DNA of 64,000 nucleotides from JAEULH01 sp963805915 (GTDB lineage Bacteria > Pseudomonadota > Alphaproteobacteria > Rhodospirillales > Defluviicoccaceae), in contig CAWDWD010000021.1 in assembly GCA_963805915.1 (NCBI GenBank), forward strand, positions 258,827-322,826, read 5' to 3'. The notes beneath the pieces were generated by a model. It worked only from the letters and a program-made list of their open reading frames with translations, did not search any database and was not told the origin of the DNA. Each line of letters begins with the position of its first letter. Within the stretch, counting starts at the first letter, position 1. Below, in pieces: positions 1-10,044 of the stretch. A program made the translations under genes and the position numbers.

Positions 1-456
1 GCGGCGCGCGCGGCTCGGCTGGCGGCGGCATGCCGGAGGCGGCGGCTGCGCCTGCTCGTCGGCGGCGACGCCCGGTTGGCCGTGGCGGCGGGCGCCAGCG
101 GCGTGCATCTGCCCGAAGCGGCGCTGCGCCATGGCGATCGGCGCTGGCGGTTGTGGCGGAAGCCCGGCTGGATCGTCACCGCGGCGGCCCATTCGCCGGC
201 GGCCATGGCCCAAGCGCGGCGCGCCGGCGTCGATGCGGCGCTACTCTCGCCCGTGTTCGCCACCACCAGCCATCCGGACGCGAGGACTCTCGGACCGCTG
301 CTGTTTGCTGTCTGGGTCAGGCGCGGCAGCCTATCGACCTATGGGTTGGGTGGCGTCAATGTCCGCACCGCGCGGCGGTTGATGCACAGCGGCGCGGTCG
401 GAATCGCGGCCATTTCCGGCTTCGCGGCGCCGGCTTCTCAGCAGCCTTCGTCGTAG
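1..456 (+). CDS. Thiamine phosphate synthase-like (ThiE/TenI) protein, 3' part
   Basis: The reading frame is open from the first base of the window, so the 5' end is missing. The visible 151 residues resemble the second half of the ThiE/TenI TIM-barrel family: a GVHLPE segment, a HSPAAMAQARRAG stretch, the ALLSPVF-T-SHP loop that contacts phosphate in this family, and a GLGGV segment followed by GAVGIAAISGF. ThiE joins the pyrimidine and thiazole halves of thiamine; TenI-like paralogues share the fold but not always the activity, and the fragment cannot separate them. Its 3' end overlaps the 3' end of the converging sulfotransferase gene by 19 bases. Confidence 0.7.
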   Translation, partial: AARAARLAAACRRRRLRLLVGGDARLAVAAGASGVHLPEAALRHGDRRWRLWRKPGWIVTAAAHSPAAMAQARRAGVDAALLSPVFATTSHPDARTLGPLLFAVWVRRGSLSTYGLGGVNVRTARRLMHSGAVGIAAISGFAAPASQQPSS

Positions 457-2288
457 CCGAAGGCCGCGAGCGACGGGCGGAGCAGCGGCAGGACATCGGC
501 GTAGGCGTCGCGGTAGTTGCGCCAGCGGCCGACCGAGCGGGCGTAGATCGGCTGGACGACTTGGTGGTAGCTGGGCGTCGCGATGGCCCGGCCTTTGGCC
601 CGCTCGGCGTAGCCGATTACCGCGTCGTCCCACGCAAGCCCGAGGAAATCGAGGATCCGCCGGGTCTCGGCGGTGAAATCGGCGACCAGATCCTCGTAGC
701 GGACCCGATGGACGTGCAGCGGCAGCACCGTTTCGTAGTGCCGCCACAGCTCCATCACAGCGGCGTAAAAAGCTGCGCTGCCGCGCAATGTCTCGAATTG
801 AACCATCGACGGGTTCGGCTTGAACGCCTGCATGAAGCCGCTGAGGACCACGTCGCACGGGTTGCGCAGCGACAGCAGGAACTTGGCGTTGGGAAACAGC
901 CGGAGATATCAGCCCGGCGTCGATGGTGCTGAGCGGCATCTTGTCGACCAGGATCGCGTCCGAATTGCGGCCAATCGTGCGCTCGACCTCGGCGAAGTAG
1001 ATCGCCCGCAGCCGGGCGATATCGGTTGCCTCCAGGTCCGCGAGCGCATCGGGGTAGCCGCCGGGCGCGGTCGCGAGGGCGTGGCGGACCCGGTCGATGG
1101 CTGGCTTTTCTTCCATGGTCCGCAGACGGGGGTGGGAATCGAGGATCTGGTCGAGCAGCGTCGTTCCCGAGCGCGGGAAACCGATGAGGAAGACCGGCTC
1201 TTCAACCGGCGGCAGCTTCGGGCCGCGACCACGACGCAACCCACTCGCCGGTGAAGCGGGCGCGGAGTTTGGCGACGAGCCGGGGCATGGCGTCGTGGTC
1301 GACCGCGCGGGCTTGCGGGCTCCGTGCTGCAAGGGCGTTGGCCTCGGCGTAGGCTCGGTAGGCGGCCGCGTAATCGCCCAGGCCGGTCGAGCGTCGCCGC
1401 GATCTCGAAGGTGACGTGGGCGCGGGCGACGCTGTCGGCGGCCTTGGGCGCGAGCGCGCGCAGCCGGCGCAATCCATCCTCCGGCCGGCCGAGGCGGCGC
1501 TCGCAGCGCGCGGCGACGACGCCGGCGCGGATGTTGCCGGGATCGGCGCGCAAGGCCCTGTCCGCCAGCGCCAGCGCGTCCTCGAGCCGGCTCGCGCGTT
1601 CGCGCAACGCGGCGAGCGCGGCGAGCGCCCCGCCGTCCGTCGCGTTCAGTTCGAGCGCCCGGCGCAAGCTCGCCTCGGCGTCGCCGGCGTCGCCGCTCTC
1701 GGCAAGCACGTCGCCGAGGAAGCGGTGCGCCTTGGCGTAATCGGGGCGCAGCGCCAGGGCCTCGCGTAATTCCCGCGCGGCGGCGTCGAGCGCGTCGAGG
1801 CCGTGGAGCGCGCGGCCCTTGTTGCAGTGGGCCTCGGCGTAGTCGGGGCGCAGCGCCAGCGCGCGGTCGTAGGCGGCGACGGCTTGCGCGAGGCGGCCCA
1901 TTTTCTGCTCGGCGTTGCCGAGGTTGTTGAAGACTTCGGCGTTGAGCGGGTCGAGGTCGAGGGATTCGCGAAAGGCAGCGGCCGCCGCGCCGCCGTCGCC
2001 CAAGGCGAGGCGGACCAGGCCGAGGCTGTTGCAATAGGCGGCTTTGCGCGGAGCCTGCGCGATCGCGTCCTCGATCAAGGCGAGCGCGCCGGCCTGATCA
2101 CCGCGCTGATGGCGGACGAGGCCGAGCAGGTGGAGGGCATCGGCGTTGCCCGGCTCGACCTTGAGAATGCGGCGGTAAACGGCCGCGGCATGGTCGAGCC
2201 GGCCGCGCTGGTGGTCGCGCACCGCGTCGGCGAGCAGGGCGCGGGCGCTCGGCCGCGACCCGGTGGGCATCCGTTTGCCACCCGTCAT
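438..2288 (-). CDS. TPR-containing sulfotransferase (frameshifted)
   Basis: An N-terminal array of tetratricopeptide repeats (about 2220 down to 1400) is followed by a PAPS-dependent sulfotransferase domain. The 5'-phosphosulfate loop FLIGFPRSGTTLLDQIL lies near 1180, and the second PAPS motif LSLRNPCDVVLSGFM near 870-830. The protein cannot be read in one frame: the TPR frame is lost near 1385, the sulfotransferase frame starts near 1215, and a third break near 905 splits it again. The start ATG at 2288 overlaps the upstream gene's stop (ATGA), so the two are probably co-translated. TPR-sulfotransferases typically modify proteins or glycans. The breaks may be sequencing errors or real decay. 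Confidence 0.7.
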
Positions 2289-3848
2289 CGCGGCATCTCC
2301 GTCAACGCCTTGGCGACGGCGGCGACGACGCTCGCCCAGTCGCCGGCCGAGGTTTGGCGGAACAGCCGCATGGTCGGATACCACGGCGAATCGGCCCGCT
2401 CGCGTAGCCAGCGCCATTCGGGAACGAACGGCACCAGCAGCCACACCGGCTTCGCCAGCGCGCCGGCGAGATGGGCGACGGCGGTATCGACCGAAATGAC
2501 CAGCTCGAGCTCGCCTATGATCGCCGCGGTGTCGGCGAAGTCGGCGATCGGTGCGCCCGGCGGCGACAGTGCCGCGCCCAAGGCCGCGCCCTCATCCACC
2601 GCCGCGCCGACCTGGAGCTTGACAAAGGAGAGGCCTGGGATGGCGAGGAGCGGCGCCAGCGCCGCGGCCGGCATCGAGCGGTTGCGGTCGTTGGCGTGGT
2701 TGGGATTGCCGGCCCAGACGAGGCCGACGCGCGGGCGCGCCATCCCCGCCAGCCGCTCGCGCCAAGCCGCGCGCAAGTTCGCATCGGCGGCGAGATAGGG
2801 CACGTCCGCCGGGATGGTCGCGAGCGTCGTGCCGAGCAGCCGGGGCAGGCTCATCAGCGGCGCGTGGACGGCGAAATCCGGCAACGGATCGCCCTTGCGG
2901 ACCAGTGCCGCCACCGGCGCGTCGAGCGTCTGGAACAGGCGGGCCAGCGGCGGCTGGCATTCGAGCACGACCCGGCCGCCGCGCGCGGCCACCAATGGGC
3001 ACGTAGCGGACGAACTGGATCGCCGAGCCGAGCCCTTGTTCGGCGTGAATGAGAATGCTCCGGCCTTCGAGAGGGGCGCCGTCCCAAGCGGGCCGATCGA
3101 AATCGCGGACAGGCGTGGTGAAGCCCGTCACCCGCCAGCGCCATTCGTATTCGCGCCAGCCCTCCTCCATTTTGCCTTCGACGAGCAGCAGGGTCGCCCG
3201 GTTGGCGCGCGCCTCGGCCAGGGCCGGGTCGAGCGCGAGCGCCCGGTCGTAGGCCGCGAGCGCTTCGGCGTATTCGCCTTGTTCGTGGGCGATCAGGCCG
3301 AGGGTGCACAGCGCGCCGGGGTAATCGGGACGAAGGGCGAGCGCGCGCTCTGTCGCGGCGCGGGCGGCCGCCTGATCGCCGGCGCCGCGCAAGGCGGCGC
3401 CAAGATTGGCGTGAGCCTCGGCGTAGGTCGGCCGGACGGCGATGGCCTGGCGGTAGGACGCGATTGCGTGCTCAATCTTGCCGAGGCGGGCCCGCGCGTT
3501 GCCACGATTGTTGTGGGCCTCGGCCAGCGCCGGATCGCGGGCGACGGCGCTGGCGAACGCGGCCGCGGCCTCGCCCGCCCGGCCAAGGCCGAGCAGCGCC
3601 AGCCCTTGCGAATTGTAATAGGCGGCATTGGCCGCGTTGAGCGCCAACGCGCGGCCGATCAGTCGCAACGCTTCGCCGTTATCGCCACGCTGATGATGGA
3701 CGAGGCCAAGCAGATGCAGCGCGTCGGGGTGTTTGGGGTGCTTGAGGAGGAGGCCGCGGTAGAGTGCTACGGCCTCGGCGAGCCGGCCGGCCCGGTGCGC
3801 GGCCACGGCCTTGGCGAGGAGCGTCGGGGGCAGGTCGAATCGGTTCAT
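2285..3848 (-). CDS. TPR protein with GT9/GT41-like glycosyltransferase domain (frameshifted)
   Basis: About seven TPR units (3800 to 3130) lead into a glycosyltransferase-like domain of the GT9/SPINDLY type. Visible landmarks are ILIHAEQGLGSAIQFVRYVP, VGLVWAGNPNHANDRNRSM, DFADTAAII and VISVDTAVAHLAGALAKPVW. The frame breaks near 2997 within VP-VAARGG; removing one G from a GG pair there restores the family sequence, which is what a one-base insertion error would look like. The family normally has GLGDAIQF; this copy has GSAIQF. ATG at 3848 is chosen because it begins the usual N-terminus; an in-frame ATG at 3908 is possible. The stop overlaps the start of the sulfotransferase downstream, and the pair probably glycosylates or sulfates a shared target. 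Confidence 0.7.
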
Positions 3849-3931
3849 CGTTTGCGTCTTCGTCTTCACCGCCGCGGCCACGCCCTTGGGTTGATTCTCT
3901 CCTGGCACATGTCGTCTTTATGCAACACCCG

Positions 3932-4777
3932 TTACACCAGGAGCGTGCCGTCTTCGCCAATGTAGCCGAGTTCGCGCATCATTGGGCCATGGTGAGTGAC
4001 GATGGTCTCGACCTGGGCCGGCGACAGCTCCTCGCGCCAGCCGCCGACGCCGCCACGGCGGAAGAATTTATCCGCGCCCTTGGAGCGCTCGACGAAGCCG
4101 CGCTCGCTTTCCTGCCGGCTGAGGATCTTGAACGAGCTGTGGCGGATCGCGCGGGCCAGCCGCTCCGGGTCCTCGGCCCAGCCGAGAAACGCCGCAATTT
4201 CGCCAAAGGTTTCGGTGGGCTTGGCCAGCAGATCCTCGTAGCGGGCGGCCTTGAGCCGCAGGCCCGGCGCTTTTGTCCAGCTGCGCACGTGGGTGGTCCA
4301 GTCGGACACGATCTGGACCACGTGGCCCTCCTTGGGCGGGATCTCGAGGCCCTTGAAGCAGACGGCACGGACCGCCTGGTCCATGGTCACGGCGTAATGG
4401 TGGCTGAACGAGACCGCGACATCGAGCGGGTTGCGGATGACGTAGAGCGCCGCGTAGGTCGCCTCGGGGGTGATGGTCGGAATGCCGCCGACGGTGGCGA
4501 TCGCCGTGTGGGTCTTGACCGGCACGAGGCCGGGCCGCGACGCGGCGATGGACCGGTGGACCCGAGGCCGTAGCCGGTTGATGTCCTCGCGGGTGAGTTT
4601 GCCGGCGGGTTTTCCGGAGAGCTTCAGGTAGGGCTCGATCCGCATGTCGCCACGGGCGAACGCGGGCAGGGCGTTGATGTCCTCGGGCGCGTCTTCGTTC
4701 TTGAGGTAGTTGGCGAGGAAGGCGCGCAGCCAGGTGTTGCCCGATTTCGGATAGGAGGCGAGCCAGAGAATCGGCAT
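3932..4777 (-). CDS. Sulfotransferase domain protein
   Basis: Intact 281-residue cytosolic-type sulfotransferase. The PAPS 5'-phosphosulfate-binding loop ASYPKSGNTWLRAFLANY is at residues 7-24 and the 3'-phosphate-binding motif VIRNPLDVAVSFSHHYA near residue 113; RYEDLL and a C-terminal RRGGVGGWREELS element near residue 243 complete the family pattern. It transfers sulfate from PAPS to an acceptor that cannot be named from sequence. It precedes the TPR-glycosyltransferase gene with an 83-base gap to that gene's ATG and lies downstream of the porin terminator, so it probably heads a separate minus-strand unit. Confidence 0.85.
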   Translation of the reverse strand: MPILWLASYPKSGNTWLRAFLANYLKNEDAPEDINALPAFARGDMRIEPYLKLSGKPAGKLTREDINRLRPRVHRSIAASRPGLVPVKTHTAIATVGGIPTITPEATYAALYVIRNPLDVAVSFSHHYAVTMDQAVRAVCFKGLEIPPKEGHVVQIVSDWTTHVRSWTKAPGLRLKAARYEDLLAKPTETFGEIAAFLGWAEDPERLARAIRHSSFKILSRQESERGFVERSKGADKFFRRGGVGGWREELSPAQVETIVTHHGPMMRELGYIGEDGTLLV

Positions 4778-4796
4778 CCGTCCCGGGCTCCGGGGG

Positions 4797-4831
4797 AAAA
4801 AAGAAAAAGGGGGCGACCGAAGCCGCCCCCT
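4797..4831 (-). terminator. Rho-independent terminator of the porin gene
   Basis: On the minus strand a perfect 10-bp stem (A, five G, then CGGC, paired with its complement; one G-U pair) closes on a UUCG tetraloop. The stem is at 4808-4831 and is followed by a T-rich tract interrupted by one C. It lies 28 bases past the porin stop, as expected for a highly expressed outer-membrane protein. Confidence 0.9.
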
Positions 4832-4858
4832 GAAGATACGGGTTGTGAACGTGGTTGG

Positions 4859-6016
4859 CTAGAAGCCGAGCTTGAAGCCAGTGGCGAGGCCGTAGCCCTT
4901 GTTCTCGACGGTGTTGCCTTCGCTCTCGCCGTTGTAATAGAAGACGCCGCCGACGAGACGGATGCCCGGCCCCAACGTGTAGGTGCCGCTGATGACGCCC
5001 TGATCGAGGCGCTGCTGGCCGCTGGTGTCGGCACCGACCGTATTCGGGTTGCCGACGCCGCGATAGTAGTCGATGCCGACCTTGTACGGGCCGACCTCGT
5101 AAGCCGCGCCGACCGTCCAGCCGGTGGAGTTGATCTGGTTGCCCGCTACGCCCCCGGCACCGGCGCCACCGCGGCCCTGCTCGCCCTTGGCGAAGCCGAA
5201 ACCGGCGCTGAACCCGGCGAGCGAGGCCTGACCGCCAAGCGACCAGGCAAACAGGTTGTCCGTGTCTCCGACGGCAGCGGAAGTTGCATCGGCCCACAGG
5301 GCGCCGGCGGAGGCCTGCAGCCCAACGCCGCCGAGATCGGCGGTATAGTTGGCGCCGCCGGCCCAGCCGTTGTGGAACCCGGTGCATCGCGTGCAGGCCC
5401 GGAGCGAGCTGTTGTCGTCGCCGCCGGCTTCAAAGTTCGGAATGAATGAGCCGCCGAGCTGGAAGCCGGCGAAGCGCGGGGTGATGTAGGTGATCTTGCC
5501 GGAGTCGTTGTCGAAGTTGCGCAGATAGGTGGTGCCGACCGCGGTGTCGAACACGGACACCGTCGGGTTGACGAAGGCTTCGATGTTCAGCAGGTCGCCC
5601 AAGTCGAGGCTGACGCCGCCGTCCGGCGCGGTGACGTGCAACAGGTAGCCGGCGTTATTTTCGTCGCCAAGGATCACCCGGCCCATGGTCGGGCTGGACA
5701 CGTACATGTACAATTCGTCGATCTGATCGCCCGTATCGGTGTTGGCCTCGAGTTGGACGTTGACGCCGAAGGTCAGGCCGTTGTCGAGCGTGGTTTCGCC
5801 GACGAAGCAGACTTCGCTGTTATGCTTCTGGTCGACGGTGTTGTAGTTGTCTCTCGCGAGACCGTCGATATCCTGGTTGCTGAAGACCACCCATTGCTGG
5901 TGGTAGCCGCTCAAACCGAGCTTGATCTTTTCGTTGGCGGCGGAAGCGTCGGTCGCCATGCCGGCGACAATGCCCATGGTCGCCAGCGCCGTAGTGCCAT
6001 AAAGAATTTTTTTCAT
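4859..6016 (-). CDS. Outer-membrane porin
   Basis: A 385-residue precursor with a typical Sec signal peptide (MKKILYGTTALATMG, cleavage after about residue 27 at DASA-ANE). Mature residues are amphipathic, glycine- and aromatic-rich beta strands. The chain ends in a terminal phenylalanine (FKLGF), the usual signal for outer-membrane beta-barrel assembly. Stretches such as LDNGLTFGVNVQLEAN, GRVILGDENNAGYLL and YYRGVG match the general diffusion porins of alphaproteobacteria, which form trimers. An unusual CTRC pair sits in one loop (near residue 210). It is monocistronic, with its own strong terminator and a 235-base divergent intergenic region upstream. Confidence 0.88.
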   Translation of the reverse strand: MKKILYGTTALATMGIVAGMATDASAANEKIKLGLSGYHQQWVVFSNQDIDGLARDNYNTVDQKHNSEVCFVGETTLDNGLTFGVNVQLEANTDTGDQIDELYMYVSSPTMGRVILGDENNAGYLLHVTAPDGGVSLDLGDLLNIEAFVNPTVSVFDTAVGTTYLRNFDNDSGKITYITPRFAGFQLGGSFIPNFEAGGDDNSSLRACTRCTGFHNGWAGGANYTADLGGVGLQASAGALWADATSAAVGDTDNLFAWSLGGQASLAGFSAGFGFAKGEQGRGGAGAGGVAGNQINSTGWTVGAAYEVGPYKVGIDYYRGVGNPNTVGADTSGQQRLDQGVISGTYTLGPGIRLVGGVFYYNGESEGNTVENKGYGLATGFKLGF

Positions 6017-6251
6017 CGTAACCCTCGCTGTTTGCTTCGAAGTTCCCCCGTTGGCCGGGGCTATTTGGCGGCCACCTCTAGCGCTGAGTCCGCCTTACGG
6101 AACACCGCCATCAAGTCACGAAGACGTGAACGCATCAACAATTCACCGGGATCGACTGTGCCGATTATTCCGCAGTGTGTTTTTCAGGCCACAAAGTCGC
6201 CATCAATCAGGCCTGTTGACAGCGGGCGAGGCGCGAGTTACCAGCAAGGAC
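6017..6251. promoter_or_regulatory. Divergent intergenic region between porin and DUF3576 gene
   Basis: This 235-base region must hold the porin promoter (minus strand) and the promoter for the DUF3576-leuS direction. It is less GC-rich than its surroundings. A consensus TTGACA is at 6216-6221 on the plus strand, but the hexamer at the right spacing (near 6238) is a poor -10 and would leave almost no leader, so the exact promoter is not settled. Confidence 0.3.
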
Positions 6252-6836
6252 ATGCAATCACGAACGATCCTCAAGAAGCGTACTGTCGGCGCGACCGTCC
6301 GGCATGGCGGCCGGGCGCTGGCCGCGCTGTGCGCCGGTGTGCTCATTTTGGCAGCCTGCCAGGACGCCAAGGTCGAGGGTGAATACCCCAACCCCGATCC
6401 CAAGTACGGTCGGCGCAACCCTTACGAAAAGCCGGAGTCGGTGTTCGGCGCCGGCGGGTTGACCTTCGGCGGCGGCAACAAGCCGAAGCAGGACGAGGCG
6501 GGTGGCGGCGGAATCGGCGTCAACAGCTTCCTCTGGCGGGCCTCGCTCGATACCGTCGCTTTCATGCCGGTGACGTCGGCCGATCCGTTTGGCGGGGTGA
6601 TCATCACCGATTGGTACGCGATGCCGGAAACGCCCGACGAGCGCTTCAAGATCAACGTCTACATCCTCGGCCGCGAGCTGCGCGCCGACGGCGTCAAGGT
6701 CGCGGTGTTCCGCCAGGTCCAGGACGGCGCGGGCGGTTGGCGAGACGCCGCCGTCGGCACCCCAACCGCCGGCAAGATCGAGGAATCGATCCTGACGCGG
6801 GCCCGGCAGTTGCGCTTCGACACGATGGCGCAGTAG
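6252..6836 (+). CDS. DUF3576 lipoprotein
   Basis: A 194-residue protein. ATG at 6252 is preceded by AAGGA at 6246-6250, which decides the start. A basic N-terminus and hydrophobic segment end in a lipobox-like LILAACQD (Cys near residue 37), so it is probably a lipoprotein. The body contains NSFLWRASLDTVAFMPVTSADPFGGVIITDWY, a stretch typical of the DUF3576 family, which is conserved in alphaproteobacteria and usually sits directly upstream of leuS, as here (32 bases). The molecular function of the family is not known. Confidence 0.82.
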   Translation: MQSRTILKKRTVGATVRHGGRALAALCAGVLILAACQDAKVEGEYPNPDPKYGRRNPYEKPESVFGAGGLTFGGGNKPKQDEAGGGGIGVNSFLWRASLDTVAFMPVTSADPFGGVIITDWYAMPETPDERFKINVYILGRELRADGVKVAVFRQVQDGAGGWRDAAVGTPTAGKIEESILTRARQLRFDTMAQ

Positions 6837-6868
6837 CTTCGCCGCTCAGCGAAGCTGCGACGAAAGCC

Positions 6869-9469
6869 ATGTCACGGTATAACTTCAAGGACGCCGAGAG
6901 CACTTGGCAGACGGTTTGGCGCGAGCGGGCGTGCTTCGCCGCCGCCGCTGATCCGGCGCGGCCGAAATACTACGTCCTGGAGATGTTCCCGTATCCGTCC
7001 GGGCGGATCCACATGGGGCACGTCCGCAACTACACGCTCGGCGACGTGATCGCGCGCTATAAGCGCTCGCGCGGCTACAACGTCCTTCACCCCATGGGCT
7101 GGGACGCCTTTGGCCTGCCGGCGGAGAATGCCGCCATCGAGCGCGGCATCAATCCCGCCGAGTGGACCTACTCCAACATCGCGACCATGCGCCGACAGCT
7201 GCAGACGATGGGGCTCGCGATCGACTGGTCGCGCGAGGTCGCCACCTGCCACCCCGGCTACTACCGCCACCAGCAGGCGATGTTCGTGGCCTTCCTCCGC
7301 GACGGCCTCGCCTACCGCCGCGAATCCTGGGTCAATTGGGATCCGGTGGACAACACCGTTCTCGCCAACGAACAGGTCATCGACGGCCGCGGCTGGCGCT
7401 CCGGCGCGCCGGTCGAACGGCGCAAGCTCAGCCAGTGGTTCCTGCGCATCACCGCCGACGCCGAGGCGTTGCTCGACGGGCTCAGCCGCCTGGAACGCTG
7501 GCCGGAGCGGGTCCGGCTGATGCAGCGCAACTGGATCGGCCGCTCGGAAGGCGCGCGCGTCCGCTTCGCCATCGTCGGCCGTGACGACCGGTTGGAGGTC
7601 TTCACCACCCGTCACGACACCCTCTTCGGCGCGTCGTTCTGCGCGATTTCGCCCAATCACCCGCTCGCGACCGAGCTGGCCGAGGGCGACGCGGATCTCG
7701 CCGCCTTCATCGCCGAGTGCGCCCGGCTCGGCACCACCGAAGAGGCGATCGAGACCGCCGAGAAGCGCGGCTACGATACCGGCCTCAGAGTCCGCCATCC
7801 GTTCGTCGAGGGCCTCGTGCTGCCGGTCTACCTCGCCAATTTCGTGCTGATGGAGTATGGCACCGGGGCGATCTTCGGCTGCCCGGCGCACGATCAGCGC
7901 GACCTCGATTTCGCCCGCAAGTACGGGCTCACGGTCCGCCCGGTCATCCTACCGGAAGGTCAGTCCGAGGCCGAGTTCCGCGCCGGTCCCGGCGTCAACC
8001 GGGAGGCCTATACCGGCCCCGGCACGCTGATCAACTCCGCGTTCCTCGACGGCATGACGGTCGCCGAAGCCAAGGCCTGCGTCGCGCGAAGGCTGGTGAC
8101 CGCGGGCAACGGCGAGGTCGCGATTACCTACCGGCTGCGCGACTGGGGCATCTCGCGGCAGCGCTATTGGGGCTGTCCGATCCCGGTTATCCATTGCCCG
8201 GCCTGCGGTCCGGTCCCGGTGCCCGAGGACGCGCTGCCGGTGACGCTGCCCGAGGACGCGGATTTCGCAACGCCGGGCAATCCGCTCGCCAACCATCCGA
8301 CCTGGAAAGACGTGGCCTGTCCGGGTTGCGGCGGTCCGGCAGAGCGCGAGACCGATACCATGGACACCTTCGTCGATTCGTCGTGGTACTTCGCGCGCTA
8401 CTGTTCGCCGCGCGCCGACGTGCCGGTCGAGCGCGCCGAGGCGGACTACTGGTTGCCGGTCGACCAATATATCGGCGGGATCGAACACGCGATCCTGCAC
8501 CTGCTTTATTCTCGCTTCTTCACTCGGGCGATGGACCGAGCCGGTTATCTCGGCATCGACGAGCCGTTCAGCGGCCTGTTCACCCAAGGCATGGTCTGTC
8601 ACGAGACGTACCGCGACGAGGCCGGCAAGTGGCTGTTTCCCGAGCAGGTCGCAAAGACCGCGGACGGCCCGGCGAGCCATGTCGAAACCGGCGCGCCGGT
8701 AAGCATCGGTCGCTCGGAGTCGATGAGCAAGTCGAAGCGCAACGTGGTCGATCCCGAGACCATCATCGCGACCTACGGCGCCGACACCGCGCGGCTGTTC
8801 ATGCTGTCGGACAGCCCGCCCGAGCGCGACCTCGAATGGACCGACGCCGGGATCGAGGGCGCCTGGCGCTACGTCAACCGGCTGTGGCGGCTGATCGCGG
8901 ACAATACGCACCCGGTCGTTCTGCCTGGGGCCAGCGCCTATGCGGCGAAACCGGACGATGCGGTGGCGACATCCTCCCACCCGGCGGTGGCGGTGCTGCG
9001 CGAGATGCACCGGACGATCGAGCGGGTGAGCGACGATCTCGAGAAGTTCGGCTTCAACCGGGCCGTCGCGCGGCTACGCGAACTGACCAACGTGCTCGCC
9101 GAGTTCACCGGCGACGACGCGATGTCGGCCTGGGTCCGGGGTCAGGTCTTCGTCACCTTGGTAAGGCTTACCGGCCCGTTCATGCCACATCTGGGCGAGG
9201 AGCTGTGGCGCCGGCTCGGCCACGAGCGTCTGTTGGTTGATGAGCCGTGGCCGGTCGCCGATCCAGCCTACCTGGTCAAAGGCACCGTCACCCTCGGCGT
9301 TCAGGTCAACGGCAAGCTGCGCGGGACCATCGATGTCGCCGCCGGGGCCGGCGAGGCCGAAAGCCGCGCGGCGGCGCTCGCCCTCCCGGGTGTCTCGTCC
9401 GCCCTCCAGGGACGGAGCCCGCGCAAGGTCATCGTCGTGCCGAATCGCATCGTCAATGTGGTGGTTTAG
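6869..9469 (+). CDS. leuS: Leucyl-tRNA synthetase
   Basis: An 866-residue class Ia aminoacyl-tRNA synthetase of normal bacterial length that charges tRNA-Leu in the cytoplasm. The HIGH-type motif HMGH is near residue 49 and the KMSKS-type motif MSKSKRN near residue 618. The CP1 editing domain lies between them (for example TTRHDTLFGASFCAISPNHPLA), and the anticodon-binding C-terminal region ends in VQVNGKLRGTIDV. ATG at 6869 starts the conserved MSRYNFKDAES sequence. It overlaps the next gene, lptE, by 14 bases, indicating translational coupling. Confidence 0.97.
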   Translation: MSRYNFKDAESTWQTVWRERACFAAAADPARPKYYVLEMFPYPSGRIHMGHVRNYTLGDVIARYKRSRGYNVLHPMGWDAFGLPAENAAIERGINPAEWTYSNIATMRRQLQTMGLAIDWSREVATCHPGYYRHQQAMFVAFLRDGLAYRRESWVNWDPVDNTVLANEQVIDGRGWRSGAPVERRKLSQWFLRITADAEALLDGLSRLERWPERVRLMQRNWIGRSEGARVRFAIVGRDDRLEVFTTRHDTLFGASFCAISPNHPLATELAEGDADLAAFIAECARLGTTEEAIETAEKRGYDTGLRVRHPFVEGLVLPVYLANFVLMEYGTGAIFGCPAHDQRDLDFARKYGLTVRPVILPEGQSEAEFRAGPGVNREAYTGPGTLINSAFLDGMTVAEAKACVARRLVTAGNGEVAITYRLRDWGISRQRYWGCPIPVIHCPACGPVPVPEDALPVTLPEDADFATPGNPLANHPTWKDVACPGCGGPAERETDTMDTFVDSSWYFARYCSPRADVPVERAEADYWLPVDQYIGGIEHAILHLLYSRFFTRAMDRAGYLGIDEPFSGLFTQGMVCHETYRDEAGKWLFPEQVAKTADGPASHVETGAPVSIGRSESMSKSKRNVVDPETIIATYGADTARLFMLSDSPPERDLEWTDAGIEGAWRYVNRLWRLIADNTHPVVLPGASAYAAKPDDAVATSSHPAVAVLREMHRTIERVSDDLEKFGFNRAVARLRELTNVLAEFTGDDAMSAWVRGQVFVTLVRLTGPFMPHLGEELWRRLGHERLLVDEPWPVADPAYLVKGTVTLGVQVNGKLRGTIDVAAGAGEAESRAAALALPGVSSALQGRSPRKVIVVPNRIVNVVV

Positions 9470-10031
9470 GACCAAGCGCGCGGCTTTCGCGGCGGCGGTC
9501 GTTGTCGCCCTCTCGCAGCTCGGCGGCTGTGGATTTCGGCCGATGTACCTGAGCGGTGGGGATAAGCCGGGCGAGCGCAATGCCGGCGCCGCGCTCAGCG
9601 ATATCGCCGTCGCTCCGATTCCCGATCGAGTCGGCCAGCTGGTCCGCAACGACCTGCTGTTCCTGATCTCGCCGTCGGGTGAGAATCCCAATGCCGCCTA
9701 CCGGCTCGACGTTCGCATGACCGAGGGGATCAGCGAGCTCGCGGTCGAGAGCACCGGGTTCGCCACGCGCGCCAACCTCCGCCTGAACGCGCTCTACACT
9801 CTCGTCGAGCTGGCCAGCGGCCGGTCGATGGTGACGGGGCGGGCGCGGGCGGTCAGCAGCTACAATATCGTCAACTCCAGCTTCTCGACGCTGACCGCGC
9901 AGAACGCGGCGCGCGAGCGCGCCGCCGTGCGCATCGCCGAGGATATCCGCTCGCGCCTCGGCGCCTATCTGGCGGGGCGGGAAAAGACGAACGCGGCCGC
10001 GGCCGAGCCGGTGACGACGCCGGCGAAATGA
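9456..10031 (+). CDS. lptE: LPS-assembly lipoprotein LptE
   Basis: A 191-residue protein starting inside the end of leuS. A short positive N-terminus and hydrophobic stretch lead to a lipobox at LSQLGGCGFRPMY. The GFRPMY motif right after the lipid-modified Cys, and the body with ALSDIAVAPIPDRVGQLVRNDL, are characteristic of alphaproteobacterial LptE. LptE forms the plug of the LptD barrel that inserts lipopolysaccharide into the outer leaflet. Gene order leuS-lptE-holA is conserved in the class and supports the call. Confidence 0.92.
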   Translation: MWWFRTKRAAFAAAVVVALSQLGGCGFRPMYLSGGDKPGERNAGAALSDIAVAPIPDRVGQLVRNDLLFLISPSGENPNAAYRLDVRMTEGISELAVESTGFATRANLRLNALYTLVELASGRSMVTGRARAVSSYNIVNSSFSTLTAQNAARERAAVRIAEDIRSRLGAYLAGREKTNAAAAEPVTTPAK

Positions 10032-10044
10032 GCACGGCCGCGCG

